Assembly: GCA_049969475.1 (NCBI GenBank)
Contig: JBMFOU010000018.1
Location: 1 to 64,000, forward strand
From: UBA2030 sp049969475
GTDB taxonomy: Bacteria; Bacteroidota; Bacteroidia; Bacteroidales; TTA-H9
Direction of reading: 5' to 3'
DNA length: 64,000 bases
Shown: positions 41,484-50,923 of the stretch, in pieces
How the letters are laid out: each line of letters begins with the position of its first letter
Numbering within the stretch: position 1 is the first letter of the stretch
The notes under the pieces: model-generated
Seen by the model: the letters and a program-made list of their open reading frames with translations, nothing else
The model's database searches: none
What the model was told of the DNA's origin: nothing
Position numbers and translations under genes: made by a program

Positions 41484-42593
41484 ATGCGATACCAGCACGA
41501 TGATCGAGTAGTAATAACTCTTGATGCCGGAGGTACTAACTTTGTGTTTAGCGCAGTTCAGGCAGAGCAGGAAATTATACATCCTTTTTCCATTCCAGCT
41601 CGGGCCGATACCCTTGATGAGGTATTGTGGAATATTCGACGGGGTTTCGAGCAGGTGCGCAGCCAGTTGTCGAAAGATCCGGTAGCTATCAGCTTCAGTT
41701 TTCCCGGACCGGCCGATTATGAAAAAGGAATCATTGGCGATTTGGTAAACCTTCCGGTTTTTAGAGGAGGTGTGGCACTGGGAGAATATCTGAAAGATAT
41801 TTTTGGCCTTCCTGTTTTTATTAATAATGACGGTGATCTGTTTGCTTTTGGGGAAGCAATTTCTGGTTTTTTACCAGAAGTTAATAGTTGGCTCGAAGAA
41901 GCTGGAAGCCCCAAGCGCTATCACAATTTGCTAGGAGTTACCTTTGGAACCGGTTTCGGGGCGGGTATAGTGCTTCGGGGCCATTTGTTGTTGGGTGATA
42001 ATTCGGCTGGCGGAGAAATCAATCGTATCAGCAATAAGCTCTACCGCCACATGAGTGTGGAAGAGAGTGTCAGTATCAGGGGAGTGCGCAGGGTATATGC
42101 CAATTATGCCAATATTCCACTGGAAACTGCCCCCGAACCCCGCGAAATATATGAGATAGCCCGGGGAGAAAAATCTGGCGACAGCATGGCAGCTCTAAAA
42201 GCCTTTGATGAACTGGCTGTGGTTGCAGGCAACGCCATAGCTGATGCCCTTACTCTAGTTGATGGGTTGGTGGTTATTGGAGGTGGATTATCGGGTGCAT
42301 GGCCCATCTTCCTCGATCGCCTGGTGGAAGAAATGAATCAGGCTTTTGTAACTTTCGATGGGAAAAACACCGATCGACTTGAAATCAAGGTTTACAATCT
42401 TGAGGATCCCGTGGAAAAGAAAAAATTTATCCGGGGCAACTATCGCGAAATAAAAGTCCCATATAGTGAACGGACACTGATTTATGATGCCGAGCAACGG
42501 TCAGGAGTGGGTGTCACCCGTTTGGGTACCTCACGAGCCGTGGCCCTTGGTGCATACAATTTTGCTCTCCACCAGCTCGATCAGACCCGCTAA
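41484..42593 (+). CDS. Atypical ROK-family sugar kinase
   Basis: A 369-residue ASKHA-fold protein. The phosphate-1 loop is VITLDAGGTNFVFS at the N-terminus, the catalytic Asp lies in VFINNDGDLFAFGEA, and LLGVTFGTGFGAGIV and VVIGGGLSGAW complete the ATP site. The usual ROK zinc segment (GH followed by a CxCGxxGCxE cluster) is missing; in its place is GGEINRISNKLYRHMSVEE, with no cysteines. A 45-residue C-terminal extension follows. Sugar phosphorylation, probably of a hexose or amino sugar, is likely, but the missing zinc site makes the substrate uncertain. Confidence 0.8.
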   Translation: MRYQHDDRVVITLDAGGTNFVFSAVQAEQEIIHPFSIPARADTLDEVLWNIRRGFEQVRSQLSKDPVAISFSFPGPADYEKGIIGDLVNLPVFRGGVALGEYLKDIFGLPVFINNDGDLFAFGEAISGFLPEVNSWLEEAGSPKRYHNLLGVTFGTGFGAGIVLRGHLLLGDNSAGGEINRISNKLYRHMSVEESVSIRGVRRVYANYANIPLETAPEPREIYEIARGEKSGDSMAALKAFDELAVVAGNAIADALTLVDGLVVIGGGLSGAWPIFLDRLVEEMNQAFVTFDGKNTDRLEIKVYNLEDPVEKKKFIRGNYREIKVPYSERTLIYDAEQRSGVGVTRLGTSRAVALGAYNFALHQLDQTR

Positions 42594-42632
42594 TGGCTGA
42601 TCTCACCATTTAAATTTTTTCTGCCTAAGATG

Positions 42633-42640
42633 TAACTTTG
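42633..42640 (+). promoter_or_regulatory. Promoter of mrdA-rodA (TTTA, 20 bp, TAACTTTG), adjacent to the ATG
   Basis: A perfect -7 element with a TTTA -33-like box 20 bp upstream (42609-42612). It ends 5 bp before ATG 42645, so the transcript should begin at or very near the start codon. Confidence 0.65.
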
Positions 42641-42644
42641 CTGC

Positions 42645-44462
42645 ATGCCGGTATCCCCCTTTCCCACCAAAAGTAAGTATGCTCAGCGACGTTACGTGCT
42701 TTCGGGCATTGTCATAATTACCGCTACCTTTTATCTGCTTAGAATTTTTTATATGCAGGTAATCAGCGATAAATATAAGATGTTGTCCGACAGTAATGTA
42801 CGTCGTATTGTTACCATTTTTCCCGCTCGTGGCCTCATTCTCGACCGGAAAGGCCGCAAACTGGTAGCCAACGAAGAAGCCTACGACCTGATGGTAATTC
42901 CTCATCAGGTGAAAAACCTGGATACCGCTGAATTGTGTCGCCTTCTGGAAATCGACCGAAAGACCTTCGAGGCCCGAATGAAAAAAGCCAGAGATTTTAG
43001 CCGCTACAAAGCCTCTCCTTTCATCGAACAAATTGATAAACAAACCTATGGGTTTTTGCAGGAAAAGATGTACAAATTTCCTGGATTCTATGTTCAAAAT
43101 CGTACCCTGCGCAAATATCCCTATCCCGTGGCAGCCCATACCCTGGGTTATGTTGGCGAGGTGAGTCCTGCTGAAATCGCTGCAGATCCCTACTACAAAA
43201 TGGGCGACTATATTGGCAAGAGTGGGCTGGAAAAATTTTATGAAACACAGCTTAGAGGAATCAAGGGAGAAAAAATTGTTTTGGTAGATGTTTTTAACCG
43301 GGAAAAAGGAAGTTTTGAAAACGGGAAATACGATAAGCCCCAGCAGCCCGGTATGGACCTTGAAACCAGCATAGACCTGGATTTGCAGTTGCTGGGAGAA
43401 AAACTCATGCAAAACAAAAGGGGTAGCATAGTGGCTATTGAACCTGCTACAGGGGAAATTCTGGCTATAGTTTCTTCTCCTTCTTACGATCCTAATTTGT
43501 TGGTGGGAAGGGTTAGAGGGGCGAATTTCAACCGCTTGAGTCAGGATCCGCTTAAGCCCTTGTTTAACAGGGCTATACAAGCCACTTATTCTCCAGGAAG
43601 TACTTTCAAGCTCATTAATGCCCTGGTTGGCTTACAAACCGGGGCCATCACCCGCGAAACCCGATTTGGATGCCAGGGCAAAGCAAGTGTTCCTATTGCC
43701 TGCAGCCACAACCATCCCTCTCCCCTGGAACTCATTGGAGCCATCGAGCAATCGTGTAATCCCTATTTCTGGGGAGTGTTTCGTACTACCCTCGAAAAAA
43801 CGAGCCATGGCGATATCCACACGGGATATAATGTGTGGAGAAATCATGTAATGAGCCTTGGATTTGGACAGGCTTTTGAATCGGATATTCCCAACCAGGC
43901 CAAAGGAAATATCCCCTCCGACCGCTACTACGACCGTTTTTTTGGCCCCAAGGGTTGGAAACCGCTTACTATACGTTCTCTTTCCATTGGACAAGGTGAA
44001 ATTTTAGTTACTCCCCTGCAATTGGCCAATCAAGCTGCTGTGATAGCCAACCGAGGATTTTATTATCCACCGCATGTAGTTCGCAAAATAAATGGTGTAC
44101 CCACACGTTGGCCACGCAAGCAATCTACTATTGACTCAAGGCATTTCGATACGGTAATCGAAGGTATGTATGAGGTTTTTCAGGGAGCTTCAGGAACAGC
44201 CCGCTGGTATAAGTTGGAAGGCATTGAAGCTTGCGGTAAAACAGGTACAGTGCAAAATCCTCATGGCAAGGACCATAGCCTTTTTATAGCCTTTGCCCCT
44301 GCCCAAAAACCCACCATCGCCATTGCTGTGGTAGTTGAAAATGCCGGATTTGGAGCCACCTGGGCTGTGCCCATTGCCTCACTGATGATGGAACAGTATC
44401 TTACTGGAGAAGTCAAGCGCCAGGACTTGCTTGAAAGAATGTCAAATGCCAATTTGCTATGA
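42645..44462 (+). CDS. mrdA: Penicillin-binding protein 2 (elongation transpeptidase)
   Basis: A 605-residue class B PBP that cross-links lateral-wall peptidoglycan with RodA. One N-terminal membrane anchor (about residues 22-40) is followed by the pedestal domain with the LGYVGEVSPAEI segment. The transpeptidase motifs are Ser319-T-F-K322 (nucleophile), Ser370-C-N372, and Lys532-T-G. All are intact. The stop codon overlaps the rodA start (ATGA), so the two are translationally coupled. The promoter abuts the ATG, and no in-frame alternative start fits the transmembrane anchor better. Confidence 0.95.
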   Translation: MPVSPFPTKSKYAQRRYVLSGIVIITATFYLLRIFYMQVISDKYKMLSDSNVRRIVTIFPARGLILDRKGRKLVANEEAYDLMVIPHQVKNLDTAELCRLLEIDRKTFEARMKKARDFSRYKASPFIEQIDKQTYGFLQEKMYKFPGFYVQNRTLRKYPYPVAAHTLGYVGEVSPAEIAADPYYKMGDYIGKSGLEKFYETQLRGIKGEKIVLVDVFNREKGSFENGKYDKPQQPGMDLETSIDLDLQLLGEKLMQNKRGSIVAIEPATGEILAIVSSPSYDPNLLVGRVRGANFNRLSQDPLKPLFNRAIQATYSPGSTFKLINALVGLQTGAITRETRFGCQGKASVPIACSHNHPSPLELIGAIEQSCNPYFWGVFRTTLEKTSHGDIHTGYNVWRNHVMSLGFGQAFESDIPNQAKGNIPSDRYYDRFFGPKGWKPLTIRSLSIGQGEILVTPLQLANQAAVIANRGFYYPPHVVRKINGVPTRWPRKQSTIDSRHFDTVIEGMYEVFQGASGTARWYKLEGIEACGKTGTVQNPHGKDHSLFIAFAPAQKPTIAIAVVVENAGFGATWAVPIASLMMEQYLTGEVKRQDLLERMSNANLL

Positions 44463-45733
44463 ACCGCCGCGATCGCTTTTCTGCTTCTTTCGCCCAGGCC
44501 GACCGACTGCTGTTGTGGATATATTTTATCCTGACGCTGGCGGGCTGGCTAAATATTTATGCAGCAGTGTACGATGAAACCCATCACAGCATCTTCGACC
44601 TGCAGGCTAATTACGGTCGGCAGATGATTTGGATACTTACCTCCTACCTGCTGATGGCCATGGTCATGTTAACTGATCCCAAGTTTTTCAGCACATTCGC
44701 CTACTTGATCTATGCAGTTATATTGGTATTGTTGGTGGCTGTAATTTTTGTGGGTAAAGAAGTGTCAGGTTCAAAGTCGTGGATTCAGTATGGTGGGTTT
44801 CAGATACAGCCAGCAGAGTTTGCTAAGCTTTCCACCAGTCTTGCTCTGGCTGCCTGGCTGGGAACTATCAAACGGAAATTTGAAGATTTATCCACCCAGG
44901 TAGTGGCTTATTTAATGATATGGGTGCCGGCTGTGCTCATTCTGGCTCAGAAAGAAACCGGTTCGGCTCTGGTGTTTGCTTCTTTTGTGCTGGTTTTTTA
45001 CCGCGAAGGAATGTCGGGCCTCATACTAATACTCGGTTTGGTGGCTGCTATCCTGTTTGTTTTGGCTTTGCTGGTAAACAAGTATGTTCTTGTGGGAAGT
45101 ATCGCACTGCTGCTCCTTTTGGGATGGTATTATATCCGAAGGCAACGAAAAAAAATAGCTATCTGGCTTATTATTGCCTCATTTCTGGCCTCTACCGCTT
45201 ATGTTTTTAGTGTGGACTATGTTTTTGAAAAAGTCTTACAACCTCACCAGAAAACCCGTATCAATGTGCTATTGGGTAAGGAGGTCGATCTCAAAGGGGC
45301 CGGATACAATGTACACCAGAGCATGATAGCTATTGGTAGTGGAGGATTCTGGGGTAAGGGATACATGAAGGGCACGCAGACAAAGTATAATTACGTTCCT
45401 GAACAGAGCACGGATTTTATTTTCTGTACTATTGGCGAAGAATGGGGATTTGTAGGAAGCCTGGCCATCATTGGCTTGTACGTAGTCTTGATCTACCGGT
45501 TGATGCAGCTTGCTGAGCGACAACGATCCCCTTTCAGCCGCGTTTATGGATATTGCGTGGCTGCTATCTTTTTCTTTCACATGGTTATCAACATCGGAAT
45601 GACCATTGGACTATTACCTGTGATAGGTATTCCCCTGCCTTTCTTGAGTTATGGCGGAAGCTCCATGTGGGCATTTACCTTGCTGCTTTTCATTTTTATT
45701 AAGCTCGATTCGCACCGCCACGAACTTGTTTAG
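44459..45733 (+). CDS. rodA: Rod shape-determining glycosyltransferase RodA (SEDS family)
   Basis: A 424-residue membrane protein with about ten hydrophobic helices. It polymerises lipid II together with PBP2. SEDS features include IQPAEFAKLS in the middle, the LKGAGYNVHQSMIAIGSGG loop (with the KG...QS...IGSGG pattern), TDFIFCTIGEEWG and the C-terminal GIPLPFLSYGGSSM. Compared with E. coli RodA (370) it has an extra hydrophobic hairpin between about residues 190 and 255. It starts inside the mrdA stop codon. Confidence 0.94.
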   Translation: MNRRDRFSASFAQADRLLLWIYFILTLAGWLNIYAAVYDETHHSIFDLQANYGRQMIWILTSYLLMAMVMLTDPKFFSTFAYLIYAVILVLLVAVIFVGKEVSGSKSWIQYGGFQIQPAEFAKLSTSLALAAWLGTIKRKFEDLSTQVVAYLMIWVPAVLILAQKETGSALVFASFVLVFYREGMSGLILILGLVAAILFVLALLVNKYVLVGSIALLLLLGWYYIRRQRKKIAIWLIIASFLASTAYVFSVDYVFEKVLQPHQKTRINVLLGKEVDLKGAGYNVHQSMIAIGSGGFWGKGYMKGTQTKYNYVPEQSTDFIFCTIGEEWGFVGSLAIIGLYVVLIYRLMQLAERQRSPFSRVYGYCVAAIFFFHMVINIGMTIGLLPVIGIPLPFLSYGGSSMWAFTLLLFIFIKLDSHRHELV

Positions 45734-45785
45734 CCTGGTTTGAACACCCGGTAATATTCATTTGTTATACACCCCAAAAAGGGTT

Positions 45786-46241
45786 ATGCTTTGGTATCAA
45801 TGGGCTTTTTGGGTGTTGTCATCCTTTCTATTCATGGAGTTTATGGCCTGGTTTACCCACAAATACATCATGCATGGTTTTTTGTGGGTTCTTCACCGCG
45901 ATCACCACATTCGTGATGGCCGTCGCTTCGAATGGAACGACCTTTTTGCCTTGATGTTTGCCCTTCCCAGCATTTATCTTATTTACTTGGGTGCAGCGCA
46001 GGGCTCTGACCTAAGGCTTGCCATTGGTATTGGCATAGCCCTGTACGGACTTGCTTATTTTCTCTTTCACGATGTTTATGTACATCGTAGGGTAAAGTTT
46101 GGAAAATTACCAGAAAATAGATACCTTCGAGCCACACTCAAAGCACATCTCGATCATCACAAACCCCATTCTCAGCGTAATTTCGGTTTCCTTCTGGCCC
46201 CACTAAAGTATTATCAGGCAGAATGGTCAAACAAGCAATAA
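45786..46241 (+). CDS. crtZ: Beta-carotene 3-hydroxylase (fatty acid hydroxylase family)
   Basis: A 151-residue non-haem di-iron membrane hydroxylase that turns beta-carotene into zeaxanthin. The histidine clusters are all present: HKYIMH (HxxxxH), HRDHH (HxxHH), FHDVYVHRR and LKAHLDHHKPH. An in-frame TTG 24 bp upstream (45762) is rejected in favour of ATG 45786, which begins directly before the first hydrophobic helix. The reaction needs O2. The next gene is the lycopene cyclase, 1 bp downstream, which makes the substrate. The earlier carotenoid genes (crtE, crtB, crtI) are not in this window. Confidence 0.92.
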   Translation: MLWYQWAFWVLSSFLFMEFMAWFTHKYIMHGFLWVLHRDHHIRDGRRFEWNDLFALMFALPSIYLIYLGAAQGSDLRLAIGIGIALYGLAYFLFHDVYVHRRVKFGKLPENRYLRATLKAHLDHHKPHSQRNFGFLLAPLKYYQAEWSNKQ

Positions 46242-46242
46242 T

Positions 46243-46953
46243 ATGTTTACTTATTTACTAATCAATCTCTTTGTTATTCTTGTCCCTCTGTTGTTTAGTT
46301 TCGATACCCGTGTGGCTTTTTATACCCGATGGAAATACTCGCTTCCAGCTATCGTTTTGGGAAGTGGGCCTTTCCTGGTTTGGGATATCTGGTTTGCTCA
46401 CAAGGGCTTTTGGGGTTTTACATCAGACTATATTTTGGGTTCCTATTTTTGGGGTTTGCCCCTTGAAGAGTGGTTTTTCTTTATAGCCATTCCCTATGCT
46501 GGAATTTTTACCTATAATGTCATCAATTCATACTTCCCGCTAAATGTTTCTTATTCTGAATTGTGTAAACCTATTTGTTTGGGGCTTGCATTGGTTACTT
46601 TTTTCTTTCTAGCGATAGGCAAGGGTGGAATTTATACTGTATTTAGTTTGGCTTTTGTACTGGTGATTATTGCTCTTGTTTTTATTATACCCGTTCTACG
46701 TCCTTTCACCCTAAAGTTTCTGCGTTTTTATGCAATTTTGCTTGTACCTTTTTTATTGGTCAATGGTATTCTTACAGGTATGTTTCTTGAAAAACCTGTG
46801 GTTTGGTATCATCCGGAGGCTATCCTTGGTATACGCATCATTACGATTCCATTAGAAGATGTGTTTTTCGGTTTAGCACTTATGTATCTGATTTTGTTGT
46901 TTTATGAATTATTCCAAGCCAATCTTAAGCGCAGCAACTACGCCTGGATTTAA
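46243..46953 (+). CDS. Lycopene beta-cyclase, fused CrtYc-CrtYd type
   Basis: A 236-residue membrane protein with about seven hydrophobic segments, made of two homologous halves. Each half ends with the family's acidic motif: GLPLEEWFFF near residue 75 and ITIPLEDVFFG near residue 205. In actinobacteria the halves are separate proteins (CrtYc and CrtYd); the fused form is also known in archaea and Bacteroidota. It cyclises lycopene to beta-carotene, upstream of CrtZ in the pathway. It is translationally adjacent to crtZ and ends 91 bp before the amino-acid permease gene. Confidence 0.9.
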   Translation: MFTYLLINLFVILVPLLFSFDTRVAFYTRWKYSLPAIVLGSGPFLVWDIWFAHKGFWGFTSDYILGSYFWGLPLEEWFFFIAIPYAGIFTYNVINSYFPLNVSYSELCKPICLGLALVTFFFLAIGKGGIYTVFSLAFVLVIIALVFIIPVLRPFTLKFLRFYAILLVPFLLVNGILTGMFLEKPVVWYHPEAILGIRIITIPLEDVFFGLALMYLILLFYELFQANLKRSNYAWI

Positions 46954-46980
46954 TCGACAAAAGCCCTGTATTACAGTTAA

Positions 46981-46996
46981 TTTGTTTTGAAACAAA
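46981..46996. repeat. Perfect palindrome TTTGTTT-TG-AAACAAA upstream of the amino-acid permease
   Basis: A 7-bp inverted repeat with a 2-bp centre, 48 bp before the permease ATG. It looks like a dimeric repressor site and also contains a TTTG box. A second shorter palindrome, CTGTA-T-TACAG, lies at 46966-46976. No protein is known to bind here. Confidence 0.4.
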
Positions 46997-47020
46997 CGGG
47001 TATATCGTAAATTTTTGTTA

Positions 47021-47042
47021 CTTGCCCTTGAAAAAAGGCAAG
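47021..47042 (+). promoter_or_regulatory. Short hairpin covering the translation start region of the permease
   Basis: A 6-bp stem CTTGCC/GGCAAG with a 10-nt A-rich loop, ending 2 bp before ATG 47045. An alternative pairing CCCTTG/CAAGGG overlaps it. It could control translation; a role is inferred only. Confidence 0.3.
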
Positions 47043-47044
47043 GG

Positions 47045-48771
<1,727 letters not shown>

Positions 48772-48775
<4 letters not shown>

Positions 48776-49560
48776 GTGTTTTTGAGACTATTCTATTATT
48801 CGGCGGTGGAGTTTTTGCTGGTTTTGTGAATACCCTGGCCGGAGGCGGCAGTTTTGTGACCCTTTCGCTTATGATGCTCATGGGGCTCGATGCCAATGTG
48901 GCCAATGGCACCAACCGTGTGGCTATCATTTTTCAGAGTCTCGTATCCAGTGAGACCTTTCGGGCTCATCAAATGCTGGATCTTAAAAAAGGCAAGATTC
49001 CATTAATTGCCACCACTCTCGGTTCGCTCATGGGTGCTTGGGTGGCAGTAGATCTCGATAAAGGAGTGCTCGAAAAGGTATTGGCCCTGGTGATGCTGGC
49101 CATGCTTCTCTTTATTTTTTATAAACCTTCACTCTGGCTTAAAGGTAACCCCGTCAGGTACAACAAGCCTTCGGGTATTCCTGAGGTGGCCCTTTTTCTT
49201 GCTATCGGATTTTACGGCGGGCTCATTCAGGCAGGCATTGGTTATCTATTGCTGGCCGGCATGGTACTGCAGATGGGATTCGATCTGGTGAAAGCCAATG
49301 CCTTGAAGGTTTTAATCACCCTGGTCTACTCACCCGTTGCCTTCTTGGTTTTCATCTGGCACGGGCAGGTAAGCTGGATGCACGCCTTGCCATTGGCCGC
49401 GGGGGCCGTGGCGGGGGCTTTTTTTGCCTCACGCATGGCAATCAGGCGCGGAGGTGGCTTTATTCGTTGGGTGCTGGCTTTTATGATTATCATTACCAGC
49501 CTGAAGTCTTTCGGACTAGTAGATTTTTCGTCCCTTCTTTCCCAAGTGTGGGGAAAATAA
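48772..49560 (+). CDS. TSUP/TauE-SafE family anion exporter
   Basis: A 262-residue membrane protein with eight hydrophobic helices. Both halves show the TauE/SafE signature, GFVNTLAGGGSFVTLSLMMLMGLDANVANGTNRVA near residue 15 and GGLIQAGIGYLLLAGMVLQMGFDLVKANALKV near residue 145. Family members move sulfite, sulfoacetate or other small organosulfur anions. It starts within the permease stop codon, which hints at a shared amino-acid or sulfur role, for example taurine or cysteine breakdown. Substrate unproven. It converges on the HlyD gene with only 5 bp between. Confidence 0.87.
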
Positions 49561-49565
49561 GCGAC

Positions 49566-50909
49566 TTACTTTACTTCATACAACTTGTCCTTAGGTACTT
49601 TCTCTACCCGATCACCATTCTTTAGTTGCCGGGAAATGGCTGAGTATGGCGCCGAAATAACCTCTTCTCCTTCCTTCAAGCCGCTAATGATCTCAATGTA
49701 ATTGTTGTCCTGAATACCTGATTTTACTTCACGCAAGCGAGCTATTCCACCCTCATAAACAAATACGTATTCTTTGAAGTTTTCGGAAGTTCGTGGGGTG
49801 GTTTCCGCATCTTCGGACCCCTCGGTTATAACTGAACGTTTGACTTTGCCTGTGGTATCCTGACGGGTGGTAACAGCCTGAATGGGCACCGATAATACCT
49901 TATTCCGTCGACGGGTTTGAATGTCGACTGTAGCCGACATTCCTGGCCTGAAGGGAATGTAGTTGGGCTGGTCGGGAGGGATAAGATCGAGATACGATTC
50001 GCGGAGAATCTGAATTTTAACCTGAAAATTAGTAACCTGGTCAATGCTGACGCCGGAGGTGGAGGCTGAAGTAGCTATTTCGGTTACTATACCCTTGAAT
50101 TTACGGTTAAGATACGCATCCACTTCGATGAGGCTGGTGTCTCCCAACTTCACCTTAATGATATCATTTTCATTCACATCAACAACGGCCTGCATATTAT
50201 CGAGGTTGGCTATACGCATGAGCTCTGTGCCGGCTGAAAATTGCGAGGCTCCCATTACTCGTTCGCCTTTTTCCACACTCAGTTTTGATACACGTCCGTC
50301 GGCTGGTGCATATACGGCTGTTTTGTTCAGGTCTTCACGGCTTTTGCGAAGAGCTGCCTCGGCACTGTTTACTGCAAATTCTGAAGCCTTAATGCTTTGC
50401 TTAACAGCTTCCAGGTCGGCTTTGGCCACTTCAAAGTTGGTTTTGGCTGTTTCGAAGTCGGCATCGGAAATTACTTTTTTCTCCCACAAGGCTTTGTTTC
50501 GGTTATATACGGCTTCTACGTTTTTAAAACGGGCTTCGACCTGGGCCAACTGTGCCCGAGCATTGGCCAGATTAGCCTTTTGGGAATTGAGTTGAGCCTC
50601 AGCTTGCTCGTATGCCGATTTGTAGATCTCCGGGTCAATTCTTACCAGCAAGTCTCCGGCTTTTACCTGGTCCCCCTCTTTGACGAATATCTCAATTACT
50701 TCTCCAGAGATATACGGAGTTATTTTTATATCTTTCACTGGCTGTATTTTGCCCGTGGCTGAAATGGTTTCTACGATGTTGCGTACCTCTACTTTTTCGG
50801 TGGCCACTTTAATATCATGGCGACTGTTTTTCTTTTTAATGGCAAAGCCTATCAAGACGAGCAGCAAAATACCGCCAACTATCCAATAGTATTTCCTGTT
50901 TTTCTTCAT
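49566..50909 (-). CDS. HlyD/MacA-type periplasmic adaptor protein
   Basis: A 447-residue membrane-fusion protein with one N-terminal anchor (about residues 7-23). Order: lipoyl half-motif (GEVIEIFVKEGDQVKAGDLLVRID), a long alpha-helical hairpin at about 90-185 rich in Ala, Lys and Glu, the second lipoyl half (VYAPADGRVSKLSVEKGERV), then beta-barrel and membrane-proximal domains. It links an inner-membrane pump to TolC. It lies 14 bp after the TolC gene. A MacB-type ABC transporter normally follows such genes, but here the next gene is on the opposite strand, so the pump must be encoded elsewhere. Confidence 0.9.
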   Translation of the reverse strand: MKKNRKYYWIVGGILLLVLIGFAIKKKNSRHDIKVATEKVEVRNIVETISATGKIQPVKDIKITPYISGEVIEIFVKEGDQVKAGDLLVRIDPEIYKSAYEQAEAQLNSQKANLANARAQLAQVEARFKNVEAVYNRNKALWEKKVISDADFETAKTNFEVAKADLEAVKQSIKASEFAVNSAEAALRKSREDLNKTAVYAPADGRVSKLSVEKGERVMGASQFSAGTELMRIANLDNMQAVVDVNENDIIKVKLGDTSLIEVDAYLNRKFKGIVTEIATSASTSGVSIDQVTNFQVKIQILRESYLDLIPPDQPNYIPFRPGMSATVDIQTRRRNKVLSVPIQAVTTRQDTTGKVKRSVITEGSEDAETTPRTSENFKEYVFVYEGGIARLREVKSGIQDNNYIEIISGLKEGEEVISAPYSAISRQLKNGDRVEKVPKDKLYEVK

Positions 50910-50923
50910 GTTATTCTGAAATC

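Noticed and set aside
42603..43580. A 325-codon antisense frame over mrdA
   Set aside because: mrdA has all penicillin-binding motifs; the antisense frame has no recognisable domain and crosses the mrdA promoter.
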